Source of the DNA: Porphyromonadaceae bacterium UBA4277
GTDB taxonomy: Bacteria; Bacteroidota; Bacteroidia; Bacteroidales; Muribaculaceae
Assembly: GCA_002395965.1 (NCBI GenBank)
Contig: DGVT01000064.1
Location: 1 to 40,604 of the forward strand
Length of the DNA stretch: 40,604 nt
Direction: 5' to 3'
Shown one piece after another: positions 32,012 to 39,879 of the stretch. The notes under the pieces are model-generated. The model worked only from the letters and a program-made list of their open reading frames with translations. It made no database searches and had not been told where the DNA came from. The first letter of the stretch is position 1. Each line of letters starts with the position of its first letter. The translations under genes were made by a program, and so were the position numbers.

Positions 32012-33373
32012 ATGGCACAAAAACCATCTATTCCCAAAGGAACTCGTGATTTCTCGCCGCTCGAGATGGCGAAACGTAACTATATCTTCAACACCATCAA
32101 GGATGTGTTTATGCTCTACGGCTTCAAGCAGATTGAAACGCCGGCTATGGAGAACCTATCTACGCTGATGGGCAAGTATGGCGAAGAAGGCGATAAGTTG
32201 CTCTTTAAGATTCTCAACAGTGGAGATTTTCTTAAAAATGCTCCCGATGAGATGCTCTCGGCTCATGATTCGCTTCACTTGACCTCAAAAATCAGCGAAA
32301 AGGGTTTGCGATATGACTTGACAGTTCCATTTGCGCGCTATGTGGTGCAGCACCGCAACGAATTGCAGATGCCTTTCAAACGCTACCAAATTCAGCCCGT
32401 GTGGCGTGCCGACCGTCCGCAAAAGGGTCGTTACCGTGAGTTCTACCAGTGTGATGCCGACATTGTGGGCAGCGACTCACTGCTCAACGAGGTGGAACTT
32501 GTGGCAATGATCGACGAGGTGTTCAAGCGCTTTGGGGTGAATATTGTAATCAAGCTGAATAACCGCAAGATTCTCACCGGCATTGCCGAGGTCATAGGTG
32601 AACCCGACAAGATTGTTGACATTACGGTGGCTATTGATAAGATCGACAAGATAGGTCTTGAGAACGTAAATCTTGAGCTGGCCGACAAAGGTCTCTCACA
32701 GGCTGCAATCGACTCGCTGCAACCGCTTCTCACTCTCAGCGGCACTAACGACGAAAAACTTGCCACTCTCAAGCAGATGCTGGCCTCGAGCGATGCCGGT
32801 TTGAAGGGTATCGAGGAGATGCTCTTTGTGCTTGACAGCGTAGGCTCTTTGGGCCTTAGAAGCGTTGTGGAGTTGGATGTGTCGTTAGCGCGTGGCCTGA
32901 ACTACTATACCGGCACTATAGTAGAAGTCAAGGCACTTGATGTGCAGATTGGCAGCATTACCGGCGGTGGAAGATACGATAACCTGACGGGGGTGTTCGG
33001 AATGCCGGGCCTGTCGGGTGTGGGCATCAGCTTCGGAGCCGATCGCATTTTTGACGTGCTCAATTCGCTTGAACTCTATCCTGCCGATACTCAGGCCGGA
33101 GCCAAGGTGCTTTTCATTAATTTCGGCCCTAAAGAGGCTGCCGCTGCATTGCATCACGTCATGCAACTGCGAGCTGCCGGCATTAGTGCTGAACTCTACC
33201 CCGATGCAGCCAAGATGAAGAAGCAGATGAATTATGCCAACGATGCGTCAACCCCTTATGTTGCCATTGTTGGCGAACAAGAAATGCTCGACGGCACTAT
33301 TTCGCTCAAGGATATGGCCACCGGCGAGCAAGTCACCCTAAGCGTTGATGAAATCATTAAACGCCTGAAATAA
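32012..33373 (+). CDS. hisS: Histidyl-tRNA synthetase
   Basis: The 453-residue class II synthetase charges tRNA-His. Visible are motif 1 (KQIETPAME region), motif 2 (RYQIQPVWRADRPQKGRYREFYQCDADI), the His-binding text GLNYYTGTIVEV, motif 3 (GGGRYDNL and GVGISFGADRI) and a C-terminal anticodon-binding domain (about 355-453). The length fits the Bacteroidota form. The ATG start is clear. In the same frame, 30 sense codons follow the stop before the next stop, probably by chance. Confidence 0.97.
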   Translation: MAQKPSIPKGTRDFSPLEMAKRNYIFNTIKDVFMLYGFKQIETPAMENLSTLMGKYGEEGDKLLFKILNSGDFLKNAPDEMLSAHDSLHLTSKISEKGLRYDLTVPFARYVVQHRNELQMPFKRYQIQPVWRADRPQKGRYREFYQCDADIVGSDSLLNEVELVAMIDEVFKRFGVNIVIKLNNRKILTGIAEVIGEPDKIVDITVAIDKIDKIGLENVNLELADKGLSQAAIDSLQPLLTLSGTNDEKLATLKQMLASSDAGLKGIEEMLFVLDSVGSLGLRSVVELDVSLARGLNYYTGTIVEVKALDVQIGSITGGGRYDNLTGVFGMPGLSGVGISFGADRIFDVLNSLELYPADTQAGAKVLFINFGPKEAAAALHHVMQLRAAGISAELYPDAAKMKKQMNYANDASTPYVAIVGEQEMLDGTISLKDMATGEQVTLSVDEIIKRLK

Positions 33374-33477
33374 GAAACATTAAGTTCTGCGTGTTATGAG
33401 ATGCTTAGCGCCAACTACCCAGTGGTGAAGGCCAAAGGTTCTCATTTTGTAAGACCTGTTTAATTCAAGATTTTGCC

Positions 33478-34143
33478 ATGTTTGAATTGTTAATGCAACT
33501 GCCGTTATTTCAGGGCTTGAGTGTAGAGTCTCTCTCGTCGCTGGTCGAGAAGTATCCGTTTCATTTCTTGAAATTCAAGGATGGTGACAGGATTCTATCG
33601 GCCGGTGATCCGACCTCACATACAAGATTCGTTATTTCGGGCAAGGTGCGTCTTGACATGCCGTTCAACAATCTGAGCGTAGTCTTGTCGCACACTTTGG
33701 CGGCTCCCTATGTGCTTGGGGCCGACTGGCTCTTTGGCATGACCACGGCTTACCCTTATGGCGTGACAGCCGTGGGCAAATGCGGTATTCTTCAACTCAC
33801 AAAGGGTGACTATGTGGAGATGCTGCGTAGCGACAAAGTGCTGCTGTTCAATATCTTGAATTACCTTTCGCTGCGTGCTCAACGCTCGGCTACCTTCATG
33901 CTTGATATGCAACATGGCTCGGTAGCTGAACGCTTAGCGTTGTTGCTGAAGACTTTCACTGCACGCACAAGCACCGATGTGGTGCTCTCGTTCAAGCAGA
34001 AAGACCTCTGTTCGTTGCTGAGCACTCAGCGCAATTCTTTATTATCGGCTATGAGTGCACTTGAACAGGACGAATTAGTAGTGTTTACAACCAATCGACT
34101 GAAGATTAAAGATTTGCAAGAATTTTTTCATCAAACCATATAG
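33478..34143 (+). CDS. Crp/Fnr-family transcriptional regulator
   Basis: The 221-residue regulator has an N-terminal cyclic-nucleotide-binding-type jelly roll (about 10-125; LFQGLS, GDRILSAGDPTSHTRFVISGKVRL, PYVLGADWLFG) and a C-terminal winged helix (about 150-215; FKQKDLCSLLSTQRNSLLSAMSALEQDELV). There is no Cys cluster of the Fnr [4Fe-4S] type, and the cAMP phosphate-binding Arg of Crp is not evident, so the effector is unknown. It ends 18 bp before the TSCPD gene and is probably cotranscribed with it. Confidence 0.9.
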   Translation: MFELLMQLPLFQGLSVESLSSLVEKYPFHFLKFKDGDRILSAGDPTSHTRFVISGKVRLDMPFNNLSVVLSHTLAAPYVLGADWLFGMTTAYPYGVTAVGKCGILQLTKGDYVEMLRSDKVLLFNILNYLSLRAQRSATFMLDMQHGSVAERLALLLKTFTARTSTDVVLSFKQKDLCSLLSTQRNSLLSAMSALEQDELVVFTTNRLKIKDLQEFFHQTI

Positions 34144-34161
34144 ACGATATATTTTAATCCA

Positions 34162-34416
34162 ATGAAACATTACACCTATTATCCCAGCGGCACCTGCTCG
34201 ACACAAATCGACATTGACCTCAATGGCGATGTTATTGAGAATGTGACGTTCACCGGCGGTTGCAGTGGCAATACGCAAGGTGTTTCAAGCCTTGTTCGCG
34301 GCATGAAGGCCGATGAGGCCATACGTCGCATGCAGGGCATACGTTGCGGCTACAAAAACACATCCTGCCCCGACCAGCTTGCCACAGCACTTCGTGAGGC
34401 ATTAGCTGCCGGTTAA
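34162..34416 (+). CDS. TSCPD-domain protein (stand-alone)
   Basis: The 84-residue protein contains the family signature itself (NTSCPDQLATAL) plus GTCSTQIDIDL and VTFTGGCSGNTQGVSSLVRGM. The same domain is found near the C-terminus of many B12-dependent ribonucleotide reductases, and such a reductase gene (nrdJ) lies 1.6 kb to the right. The four conserved Cys residues suggest metal or thiol chemistry; no function is proven. It is the last gene before a strong terminator. Confidence 0.92.
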   Translation: MKHYTYYPSGTCSTQIDIDLNGDVIENVTFTGGCSGNTQGVSSLVRGMKADEAIRRMQGIRCGYKNTSCPDQLATALREALAAG

Positions 34417-34429
34417 ATAAATATGTTAT

Positions 34430-34473
34430 AACAGTGAGGGGAGACTGTGATTGTTTCCTCTCACTGTTTTTCT
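34430..34473. terminator. Terminator between the TSCPD and esterase genes
   Basis: AACAGTGAG (34430-34438) pairs with CTCACTGTT (34460-34468); GGGA and TTCC add inner pairs. It is followed by TTTTCTT on the plus strand. It lies between convergent genes and probably serves the Crp/TSCPD transcript. Confidence 0.8.
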
Positions 34474-34484
34474 TGGCGGCGTGT

Positions 34485-35777
34485 TTACATGTGAAATATG
34501 GCTTTTAGCCAGTTGATAGCATTATCTACCTGCCACGGGTAGAGCCAGTGCCCAGTGTCGCGTCCCACTTGCAGCTGTTTAGGTGCTGTTATCACGTTAT
34601 AGGCGCTGAAGGTGGAGGTGGGGCAGCACGCCGGATCGTTAAATCCCCACGCATAGAAGCCGGGAACCTTTAGGATTCTGGCAAAGTTAACGGTATCGTA
34701 GTATCGCGACACGTCCATGCGTGCCTTAATATTGGGTTCATTCGGGTCTCTGAACAGGTGAGGCCATCCGGCCCCACGGCCATAGTAGTAACCAGTGAGA
34801 TCACAAAAAGCGGGGAAATAAGAGAATAATGCACTCACGTGAGGACTCAGTGCAGCTGTCATTATCGACAGCATGCCACCCTGACTGCCGCCATAGGTGG
34901 CAATGCGGGTTGAATCCACATCGTTGCGAGTGCACAGGTAGTCGATAGCCCTCACACATCCTAAAATAGCACGTTTATAGTAATAGGTATCACGATTGTC
35001 GATGCCTATTGTCGTATAACATGAGAGGGCACCGTTCTCAAGCTGCCTGTATATTTCGGGGTCTTGGTCAACAGGAATGCCATGCACACCCACTTCGAGC
35101 ACTACAAAACCCTGATATGCAAGCTCGTTGGGACCATTGAACGGCCGGACGGCTGCTCCGGGAAGCCTGAGGATGGCGGGCTTCCGGCCTGCTGTTTTGG
35201 GCACGGTGAGCACGCCATAGGTGTAATTGCCGGCTTTATAGGTCTGAATCTTCAGGTAATACACATCGACGCGGTCATTGCTTTCCTTTTCACTGTGCCT
35301 GAGGGTTGGAGTCATGGGCACCAAAGCAGCTTTTTCTATTGATTCGCTCCAGAATTGCTGAAAGTCGTCGGGCATAGTGGTCGTGGGCTTGATGTCATAC
35401 GGGTCGAAGGCTATATTAGTCATCGAACTATAGTTGCGACCATCTATGCTCACCTTTAACCTCACACTGACAAATCCGGGCTCAGTGGCACCCGGAATAC
35501 TGAAATGTGCCATTCCGTCACTGTCGGTCATGACGGTGCCGGTTTTCACGGCGTCCATTTTATCGGGGCCGTAGCTATAGGTGATTTCGGCATTGGTGAT
35601 GCGCACGTTTTCACGGATGGCGTATGCTGTGAAGCGGGCTTGTTCTCCAGTATGATAGGTCCAGTCGGCATGATCAGGTTCAGCAACTACGGTAACATAC
35701 TGGTGGCTTGAAGACTGTGCCACAGCAACGACGCTGATTAGCATCGCAAGTGTCATAATGGAAAGTAAACGCTTCAT
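34485..35777 (-). CDS. Secreted CE7-type acetyl esterase (acetylxylan esterase family)
   Basis: The 430-residue exported enzyme has a signal peptide (about 1-21, ending VVAVAQ), an N-terminal beta-sandwich (about 27-120), then an AXE1-type alpha/beta hydrolase. The nucleophile Ser is in YGGSQGGMLS, the Asp in WGFNDPACCP and the His in RDTGHWLYPW. The family removes acetyl groups from xylo-oligosaccharides and cephalosporin C. There is no polysaccharide-utilisation cluster around it. The start is the ATG at 35777; the longer frame upstream runs through its promoter. Confidence 0.92.
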   Translation of the reverse strand: MKRLLSIMTLAMLISVVAVAQSSSHQYVTVVAEPDHADWTYHTGEQARFTAYAIRENVRITNAEITYSYGPDKMDAVKTGTVMTDSDGMAHFSIPGATEPGFVSVRLKVSIDGRNYSSMTNIAFDPYDIKPTTTMPDDFQQFWSESIEKAALVPMTPTLRHSEKESNDRVDVYYLKIQTYKAGNYTYGVLTVPKTAGRKPAILRLPGAAVRPFNGPNELAYQGFVVLEVGVHGIPVDQDPEIYRQLENGALSCYTTIGIDNRDTYYYKRAILGCVRAIDYLCTRNDVDSTRIATYGGSQGGMLSIMTAALSPHVSALFSYFPAFCDLTGYYYGRGAGWPHLFRDPNEPNIKARMDVSRYYDTVNFARILKVPGFYAWGFNDPACCPTSTFSAYNVITAPKQLQVGRDTGHWLYPWQVDNAINWLKAIFHM

Positions 35778-35800
35778 ATTTGTCGTTTTTGTTTGAAGTA

Positions 35801-35832
35801 CAAAGTTAGCGATTAATTTCATAATTGCCAAA
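35801..35832 (-). promoter_or_regulatory. Esterase gene promoter
   Basis: On the minus strand TTTG (35829-35832), 20 nt, then TAACTTTG (35801-35808), an exact consensus match, 23 nt before the ATG at 35777. It settles the start choice. Confidence 0.7.
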
Positions 35833-35929
35833 ATCTTAATGCGTCGTTATTTTAAGTGCCAACAGGAGTGGAGACAGCAATTACTTACACTATCTCCACT
35901 CCAGCCGAAGGCGGCTTCACTGTCACAAG

Positions 35930-35969
35930 AAAAACCGAGGCAGTACCAGTAATGTCCACCTCGGTTTTT
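35930..35969. terminator. nrdJ terminator
   Basis: An 11-bp stem, AAAAACCGAGG (35930-35940) and CCTCGGTTTTT (35959-35969), encloses an 18-nt loop. It lies 22 bp past the nrdJ stop and has T runs on both strands. Confidence 0.85.
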
Positions 35970-35991
35970 GTGTGATTTTCGGCATTAAGTG

Positions 35992-38544
35992 TTATCCGCA
36001 GCGCGATGTGCCGCAATTAGTGCAAATCAAGCATCCCTCTTGATAGACGAGGCTCTCCTGGCCGCAGTTGGGGCATTTCTGTCCGTTGGCCTTGGTGCCG
36101 TTGGGCAGATATTTCTTCAGGGCACGTTCCACGCCCATTTTCCATGTGTTGATCGACTTGTTGTCGAGCTCAAGGCTGGTGACAAGCTTTAGCACTTGCT
36201 CAATGGGCATTCCGTAGCGCAACACGCCCGAGATGAGTTTGGCGTAGTTCCAGAACTCGGGGTTGAACTTTTCTGAGAGCCCCTCGATGGTCGTCTTGAA
36301 GCCGCGCTTGTTGATAAACTGGAAGTCATAGCGCTTGACTCCATTTTCATCCACGGCCTTGATAATCTTGCCGTGCGACACCGATTTTGGACAGAATATG
36401 CCCTCGTCATCGTCGGCAATACCGGTGAATATCTCATATGGACGATTGTCGATAAGGCCGATAAATGCAATCCATTTCTCTTTGTTGTTCTGGAAGCGCA
36501 CCACGTCGGCTTCAAGCTCGATGGGGCGTTTGAGGATGTGTTCTTCCTCGGCCATGTAAAGGGCCTTTTTCTCCATTTTTTTCTTGTCCTCCTTGGTGAG
36601 TGAGACCAGCACGCCCGAGCGTGAGCCGTCGCGATACACGGTACAACCCTTGCAGCCGCACTTCCAGGCTTCAACATAGAGTTTGCCCACCATTTCCTCG
36701 CTGATGTCGTTAGGCAGGTTGATGGTGACGCTGATGCTATGGTCCACCCACTTTTGCACGGCACCCTGCATTTTCACCTTGTTCACCCAGTCAATGTCGT
36801 TGGCGGTAGCTTTATAATAAGGTGAGCGTGCTACCAAGTCGTCGATTTGCTCCTGGGTGTAGTCGTTGCGCACCTCGATGCCTTTTGTATTCATCCAGGT
36901 AATGAACTTGTGGTGATAAACGATGAATTCCTCAAACGAGTCGCCATTCTCATCAACATAATCGACATGCACATCCTTGTCGCTTGGATTCACCTTGCGG
37001 CGGCGCTTATACACAGGCATGAAGACCGGCTCGATGCCCGACGACGTCTGCGTCATCAAGCTCGTGGTTCCAGTTGGTGCAATGGTGAGGCAGGCAATGT
37101 TGCGGCGACCATATTTCACCATCTGCTTGTAGAGGTCGGGGTCGGCTTCGCGAATGCGTGCAATGTATGGGTTGTTTTCTTCTCGCTTTGCATCATAGAT
37201 CTCAAATGCGCCTCGTTCGCGAGCCATGTTCACCGACGATGCGTAGGCTGCCAGTGCAAGAGCTTTGTGCACACCCACCGAGAATTCGGTTGCTTCGTCG
37301 GTACCATAACGCAGTCCCATGGCAGCCACCATGTCGCCCTCGGCTGTGGTGCCTACGCCGGTGCGACGTCCCTTTAGGGTCTTGGTGCGGATTTTGTTCC
37401 ACAAGTTGAGCTCAGTGGTCTTCACCTCGTCGGTCTCGGGGTCGGATTTGATTTTCTCGAGAATTTTCTCAATCTTCTCCATTTCGAGGTCGATAATGTC
37501 GTCCATAATGCGTTGGGCATAGCCTATGTGCTCACGGAAGAGGTCGTAGTCGAAGTAGGCTTCGGCAGTGAATGGGTTAACTACATAGCTGTAGAGGTTG
37601 ATGGCTATCAGTCGGCAGCTATCGTAGGGGCACAAAGGGATTTCGCCACAGGGATTTGTAGAGATGGTGCGGAAGCCCAGGTCGGCATAGCAGTCGGGCA
37701 CCGACTCACGCGTGATCGTGTCCCAGAACAGCACTCCGGGTTCGGCACTTTTCCATGCGTTGTGCACTATCTTGTTCCACAGTTTAGAAGCATCAATCAT
37801 TTTTTCAAATGTGGGGTTATCGCTCACTGTGGGGTATTGCTGCTTGTACTCTTTACCCTCGACTGCAGCGTGCATAAAGTCGTCGTCGATGCGCACGCTC
37901 ACGTTGGCACCGGTAACCTTGCCCTCGGTCATCTTGGCATCGATAAACGATTCGGCATCGGGGTGCTTGATGCTCACCGTGAGCATGAGGGCGCCGCGGC
38001 GGCCGTCTTGTGCCACCTCGCGAGTTGAGTTGCTGTATCGCTCCATGAATGGCACCAAGCCAGTGGATGTGAGGGCCGAGTTTTTAACCGGCGACCCCTT
38101 GGGGCGAATGTGCGACAGGTCGTGTCCCACACCTCCGCGTCGCTTCATGAGCTGTACCTGTTCCTCGTCAATCTTGATGATGCCACCATAAGAATCGGGT
38201 TCGCCATCGATGCCTATGACAAAACAATTCGACAGCGAGCCGATTTGGAAGTCGTTGCCAATGCCTGCCATGGGACTGCCTTGTGGCACGATGTAGCGGA
38301 AGTTGCGAATAAGCTCGAACACCTGGTCGGCACTCATCGGGTTAGGATACTTTTTTTCGATGCGGGCAATTTCGTTGGCTATGCGATGGTGCATGTCGTC
38401 GGGTGTCTGCTCATAGATATTGCCGAAGGAGTCCTTCAGCGCATATTTGCTCACCCACACACGCGCAGCCAGTTCGTCACCTTTAAAATATTCTAAGGTG
38501 GCGTCGTAAGCTTCTTGGTAAGTGTAAGTCTTTCTTTTTTCCAT
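35992..38544 (-). CDS. nrdJ: Adenosylcobalamin-dependent ribonucleotide reductase (class II)
   Basis: The 850-residue class II reductase makes deoxynucleotides with an adenosylcobalamin radical. Active-site text is clear: the first redox Cys107 (LSNCFV), and Asn297-Pro-Cys299-Gly-Glu301 (NPCGEIPL), which holds the thiyl radical Cys and the acid-base residues. Further blocks are MKRRGGVGHDLSHIRP and APTGTTSLMTQTSSGIEP. Residues about 640-660 hold the CGCKGCTVYRDGSR redox region. The C-terminus carries a zinc-ribbon-like end, CPNCG...CTNCGTSRCG. It works without oxygen, as suits a gut anaerobe, but needs B12. No cobalamin riboswitch was found upstream. It is a single gene with its own promoter and terminator. 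Confidence 0.96.
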   Translation of the reverse strand: MEKRKTYTYQEAYDATLEYFKGDELAARVWVSKYALKDSFGNIYEQTPDDMHHRIANEIARIEKKYPNPMSADQVFELIRNFRYIVPQGSPMAGIGNDFQIGSLSNCFVIGIDGEPDSYGGIIKIDEEQVQLMKRRGGVGHDLSHIRPKGSPVKNSALTSTGLVPFMERYSNSTREVAQDGRRGALMLTVSIKHPDAESFIDAKMTEGKVTGANVSVRIDDDFMHAAVEGKEYKQQYPTVSDNPTFEKMIDASKLWNKIVHNAWKSAEPGVLFWDTITRESVPDCYADLGFRTISTNPCGEIPLCPYDSCRLIAINLYSYVVNPFTAEAYFDYDLFREHIGYAQRIMDDIIDLEMEKIEKILEKIKSDPETDEVKTTELNLWNKIRTKTLKGRRTGVGTTAEGDMVAAMGLRYGTDEATEFSVGVHKALALAAYASSVNMARERGAFEIYDAKREENNPYIARIREADPDLYKQMVKYGRRNIACLTIAPTGTTSLMTQTSSGIEPVFMPVYKRRRKVNPSDKDVHVDYVDENGDSFEEFIVYHHKFITWMNTKGIEVRNDYTQEQIDDLVARSPYYKATANDIDWVNKVKMQGAVQKWVDHSISVTINLPNDISEEMVGKLYVEAWKCGCKGCTVYRDGSRSGVLVSLTKEDKKKMEKKALYMAEEEHILKRPIELEADVVRFQNNKEKWIAFIGLIDNRPYEIFTGIADDDEGIFCPKSVSHGKIIKAVDENGVKRYDFQFINKRGFKTTIEGLSEKFNPEFWNYAKLISGVLRYGMPIEQVLKLVTSLELDNKSINTWKMGVERALKKYLPNGTKANGQKCPNCGQESLVYQEGCLICTNCGTSRCG

Positions 38545-38606
38545 AGTTCTTTGAAAAAATACATGTTCAAGGTTGTTCCGTAATTTTGAAAAACTGCAAG
38601 CGACTG

Positions 38607-38640
38607 CAAAGTTAGAAAAACTTTTTTGAAAAATCGCAAA
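38607..38640 (-). promoter_or_regulatory. nrdJ promoter candidate
   Basis: On the minus strand TTTG (38637-38640), a 22-nt spacer (slightly long), then TAACTTTG (38607-38614), 62 nt before the ATG. Confidence 0.5.
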
Positions 38641-38996
38641 CCTTGCTTATAAAAAGTAAGTTTTCCATTTTGTTTAGTTATATTATTAAAAATCAGGGAA
38701 ATAAGATTTTGAAAAGTTGAAAAAGTTTTCCAAATTGAAATTCTGTTGTGTTGCTTAGTCTCTCAAATAGCGCAAGTTGTGACATGTGTGAAATTTATAA
38801 TCGTTCTAAATTGTTTTGAACTGTACGGCGATATTGACGTCCCGGGGCATCGATGCAGATTGTTGCTTCACGTGATCTTGTGTCGAAATGTTAACTCTTC
38901 ATCATGCGTTGCATATCGCTCTTCTAAACATCCTGCCAACACATTGCTGATTTTATAGCCATGCTTGTGCGCCGCCTATTGCATAATAGTTGTGAC

Positions 38997-39117
38997 GTCA
39001 AATAATTCTTAATTATCTACTAATCGCTATCATGTCAAATTGTTCATAATTCATAATTCATAAATTCGGCCGAGTCAAATAATTCATCATTCTTAATTCA
39101 TAATTCATAATTATTTC
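38997..39117. repeat. Imperfect AT-rich tandem repeat, three units of about 37-43 bp
   Basis: Units start with GTCAAAT at 38997, 39034 and 39074, each followed by runs of TTCATAATTCATAATT. Related aattatgaattatgaatt strings lie at 18873-18899 (upstream of dnaG) and 39752-39780 (after ruvA), on either strand sense. It is a dispersed intergenic motif of this genome. Confidence 0.7.
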
Positions 39118-39118
39118 G

Positions 39119-39126
39119 TAATTTCG
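39119..39126 (+). promoter_or_regulatory. Candidate -7 box of ruvA
   Basis: TAATTTCG, one mismatch from TAnnTTTG, 23 nt before the ATG at 39150. The repeat lies immediately upstream, where the -33 would be. Confidence 0.35.
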
Positions 39127-39149
39127 CAATTTAATTAAAGTGGAGAAAC

Positions 39150-39749
39150 ATGTTTGAATATATTAAAGGGAAAGTGGCTGAAATAAGCCCGACGTATGTA
39201 GTTATCGACGTTCATGGCGTGGGCTATCTGATGAATATTTCTTTATCAACTTATGATGCTATCCAGAGCAATGCCAGCGACGGCCGTGACGATGTGCTTG
39301 TATATGTGTATGAGGCAATTCGCGAAGATGCCTTCACGCTCTATGGCTTTGCCACCAGGCGTGAGCGTGACCTGTTCTTGATGCTAATTGGCGTGAGTGG
39401 AGTGGGGCCAAATACTGCCCGTATGATATTGTCATCGGCTCCCGTCGAGCAGCTTGAAATGGGCATTGCAACAGGCAATGCCGGAGTGCTCAAACAGGTG
39501 AAAGGAGTAGGGGCCAAGACGGCTCAGAGAATAATTGTTGACCTCCGTGATAAAATAAAAGCAGGTGATGTAACGTTAATAGATAACACAGATGTTGCCA
39601 CAGGAGCAGTATATGATGAGGCACTTGCAGCCCTGGTGATGCTGGGATTTCAGCGTGCCACTGCAAACAAAGTGCTCACTAAGCTCCTCAAGCAGCAGCC
39701 AGGCATCACAGTGGAGCAAGCCATCAAGATGTCGCTGAAGATGATGTAG
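39150..39749 (+). CDS. ruvA: Holliday junction branch migration protein RuvA
   Basis: The 199-residue protein has the three RuvA domains. The N-terminal OB fold (1-65) carries YIKGKVAEISPTYVVIDVHGVGYL. Tandem helix-hairpin-helix motifs (about 70-145) include LIGVSGVGPNTARMILS and LKQVKGVGAKTAQRIIVDLRDK. A flexible acid-poor linker leads to a C-terminal UBA-like domain (about 153-199) that contacts RuvB. The tetramer binds four-way junctions. The length is normal. It is followed by a long terminator hairpin and then sprA, a neighbourhood I recall as common in this group. Confidence 0.97.
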   Translation: MFEYIKGKVAEISPTYVVIDVHGVGYLMNISLSTYDAIQSNASDGRDDVLVYVYEAIREDAFTLYGFATRRERDLFLMLIGVSGVGPNTARMILSSAPVEQLEMGIATGNAGVLKQVKGVGAKTAQRIIVDLRDKIKAGDVTLIDNTDVATGAVYDEALAALVMLGFQRATANKVLTKLLKQQPGITVEQAIKMSLKMM

Positions 39750-39778
39750 GATTAATTATGAATTAAGAATTGCGAATT

Positions 39779-39859
39779 AAAAAAGAACAAATCGGTTTTT
39801 AGCAAGAAAAAGTGATGTGCGCTAAGCATCATCAGCAAGATTTTGTTCTTTTTTAGCTC
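39779..39859 (+). terminator. Long hairpin after ruvA
   Basis: AAAAAAGAACAAATC (39779-39793) pairs with GATTTTGTTCTTTTTT (39839-39854) with one bulged base. It encloses a 45-nt loop that itself can fold (gatgtgcgctaagcatc). The T run makes it a terminator for ruvA; it ends 25 bp before the sprA ATG. Confidence 0.65.
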
Positions 39860-39879
39860 TTTGTTCTGTAAATAAGATT

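Larger units (their letters stand above)
38545..39149. other. Long AT-rich intergenic region between nrdJ and ruvA
   Basis: About 600 bp without a convincing gene. It holds the nrdJ promoter on the left, a middle stretch (38760-38990) of higher GC with only short random frames that may be a decayed gene, then an AT-rich imperfect tandem repeat (38997-39117), and the ruvA -7 box on the right. A 70-codon plus-strand frame at 38746-38958 has no family resemblance and is not called. Confidence 0.6.

Noticed and set aside
33374..33463. 30 sense codons in frame after the hisS stop, reading like a protein end
   Set aside because: A stretch of 30 codons without a stop is expected by chance about a quarter of the time, and no homologue is recognised; not called as readthrough or a gene remnant.
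38545..38760. Possible cobalamin riboswitch before nrdJ
   Set aside because: No B12-box-like sequence or suitable fold was seen on the minus strand upstream of the gene.
38746..38958. 70-codon plus-strand frame between nrdJ and ruvA
   Set aside because: Cys/Val/Leu-rich random-looking composition, no start context, no family.
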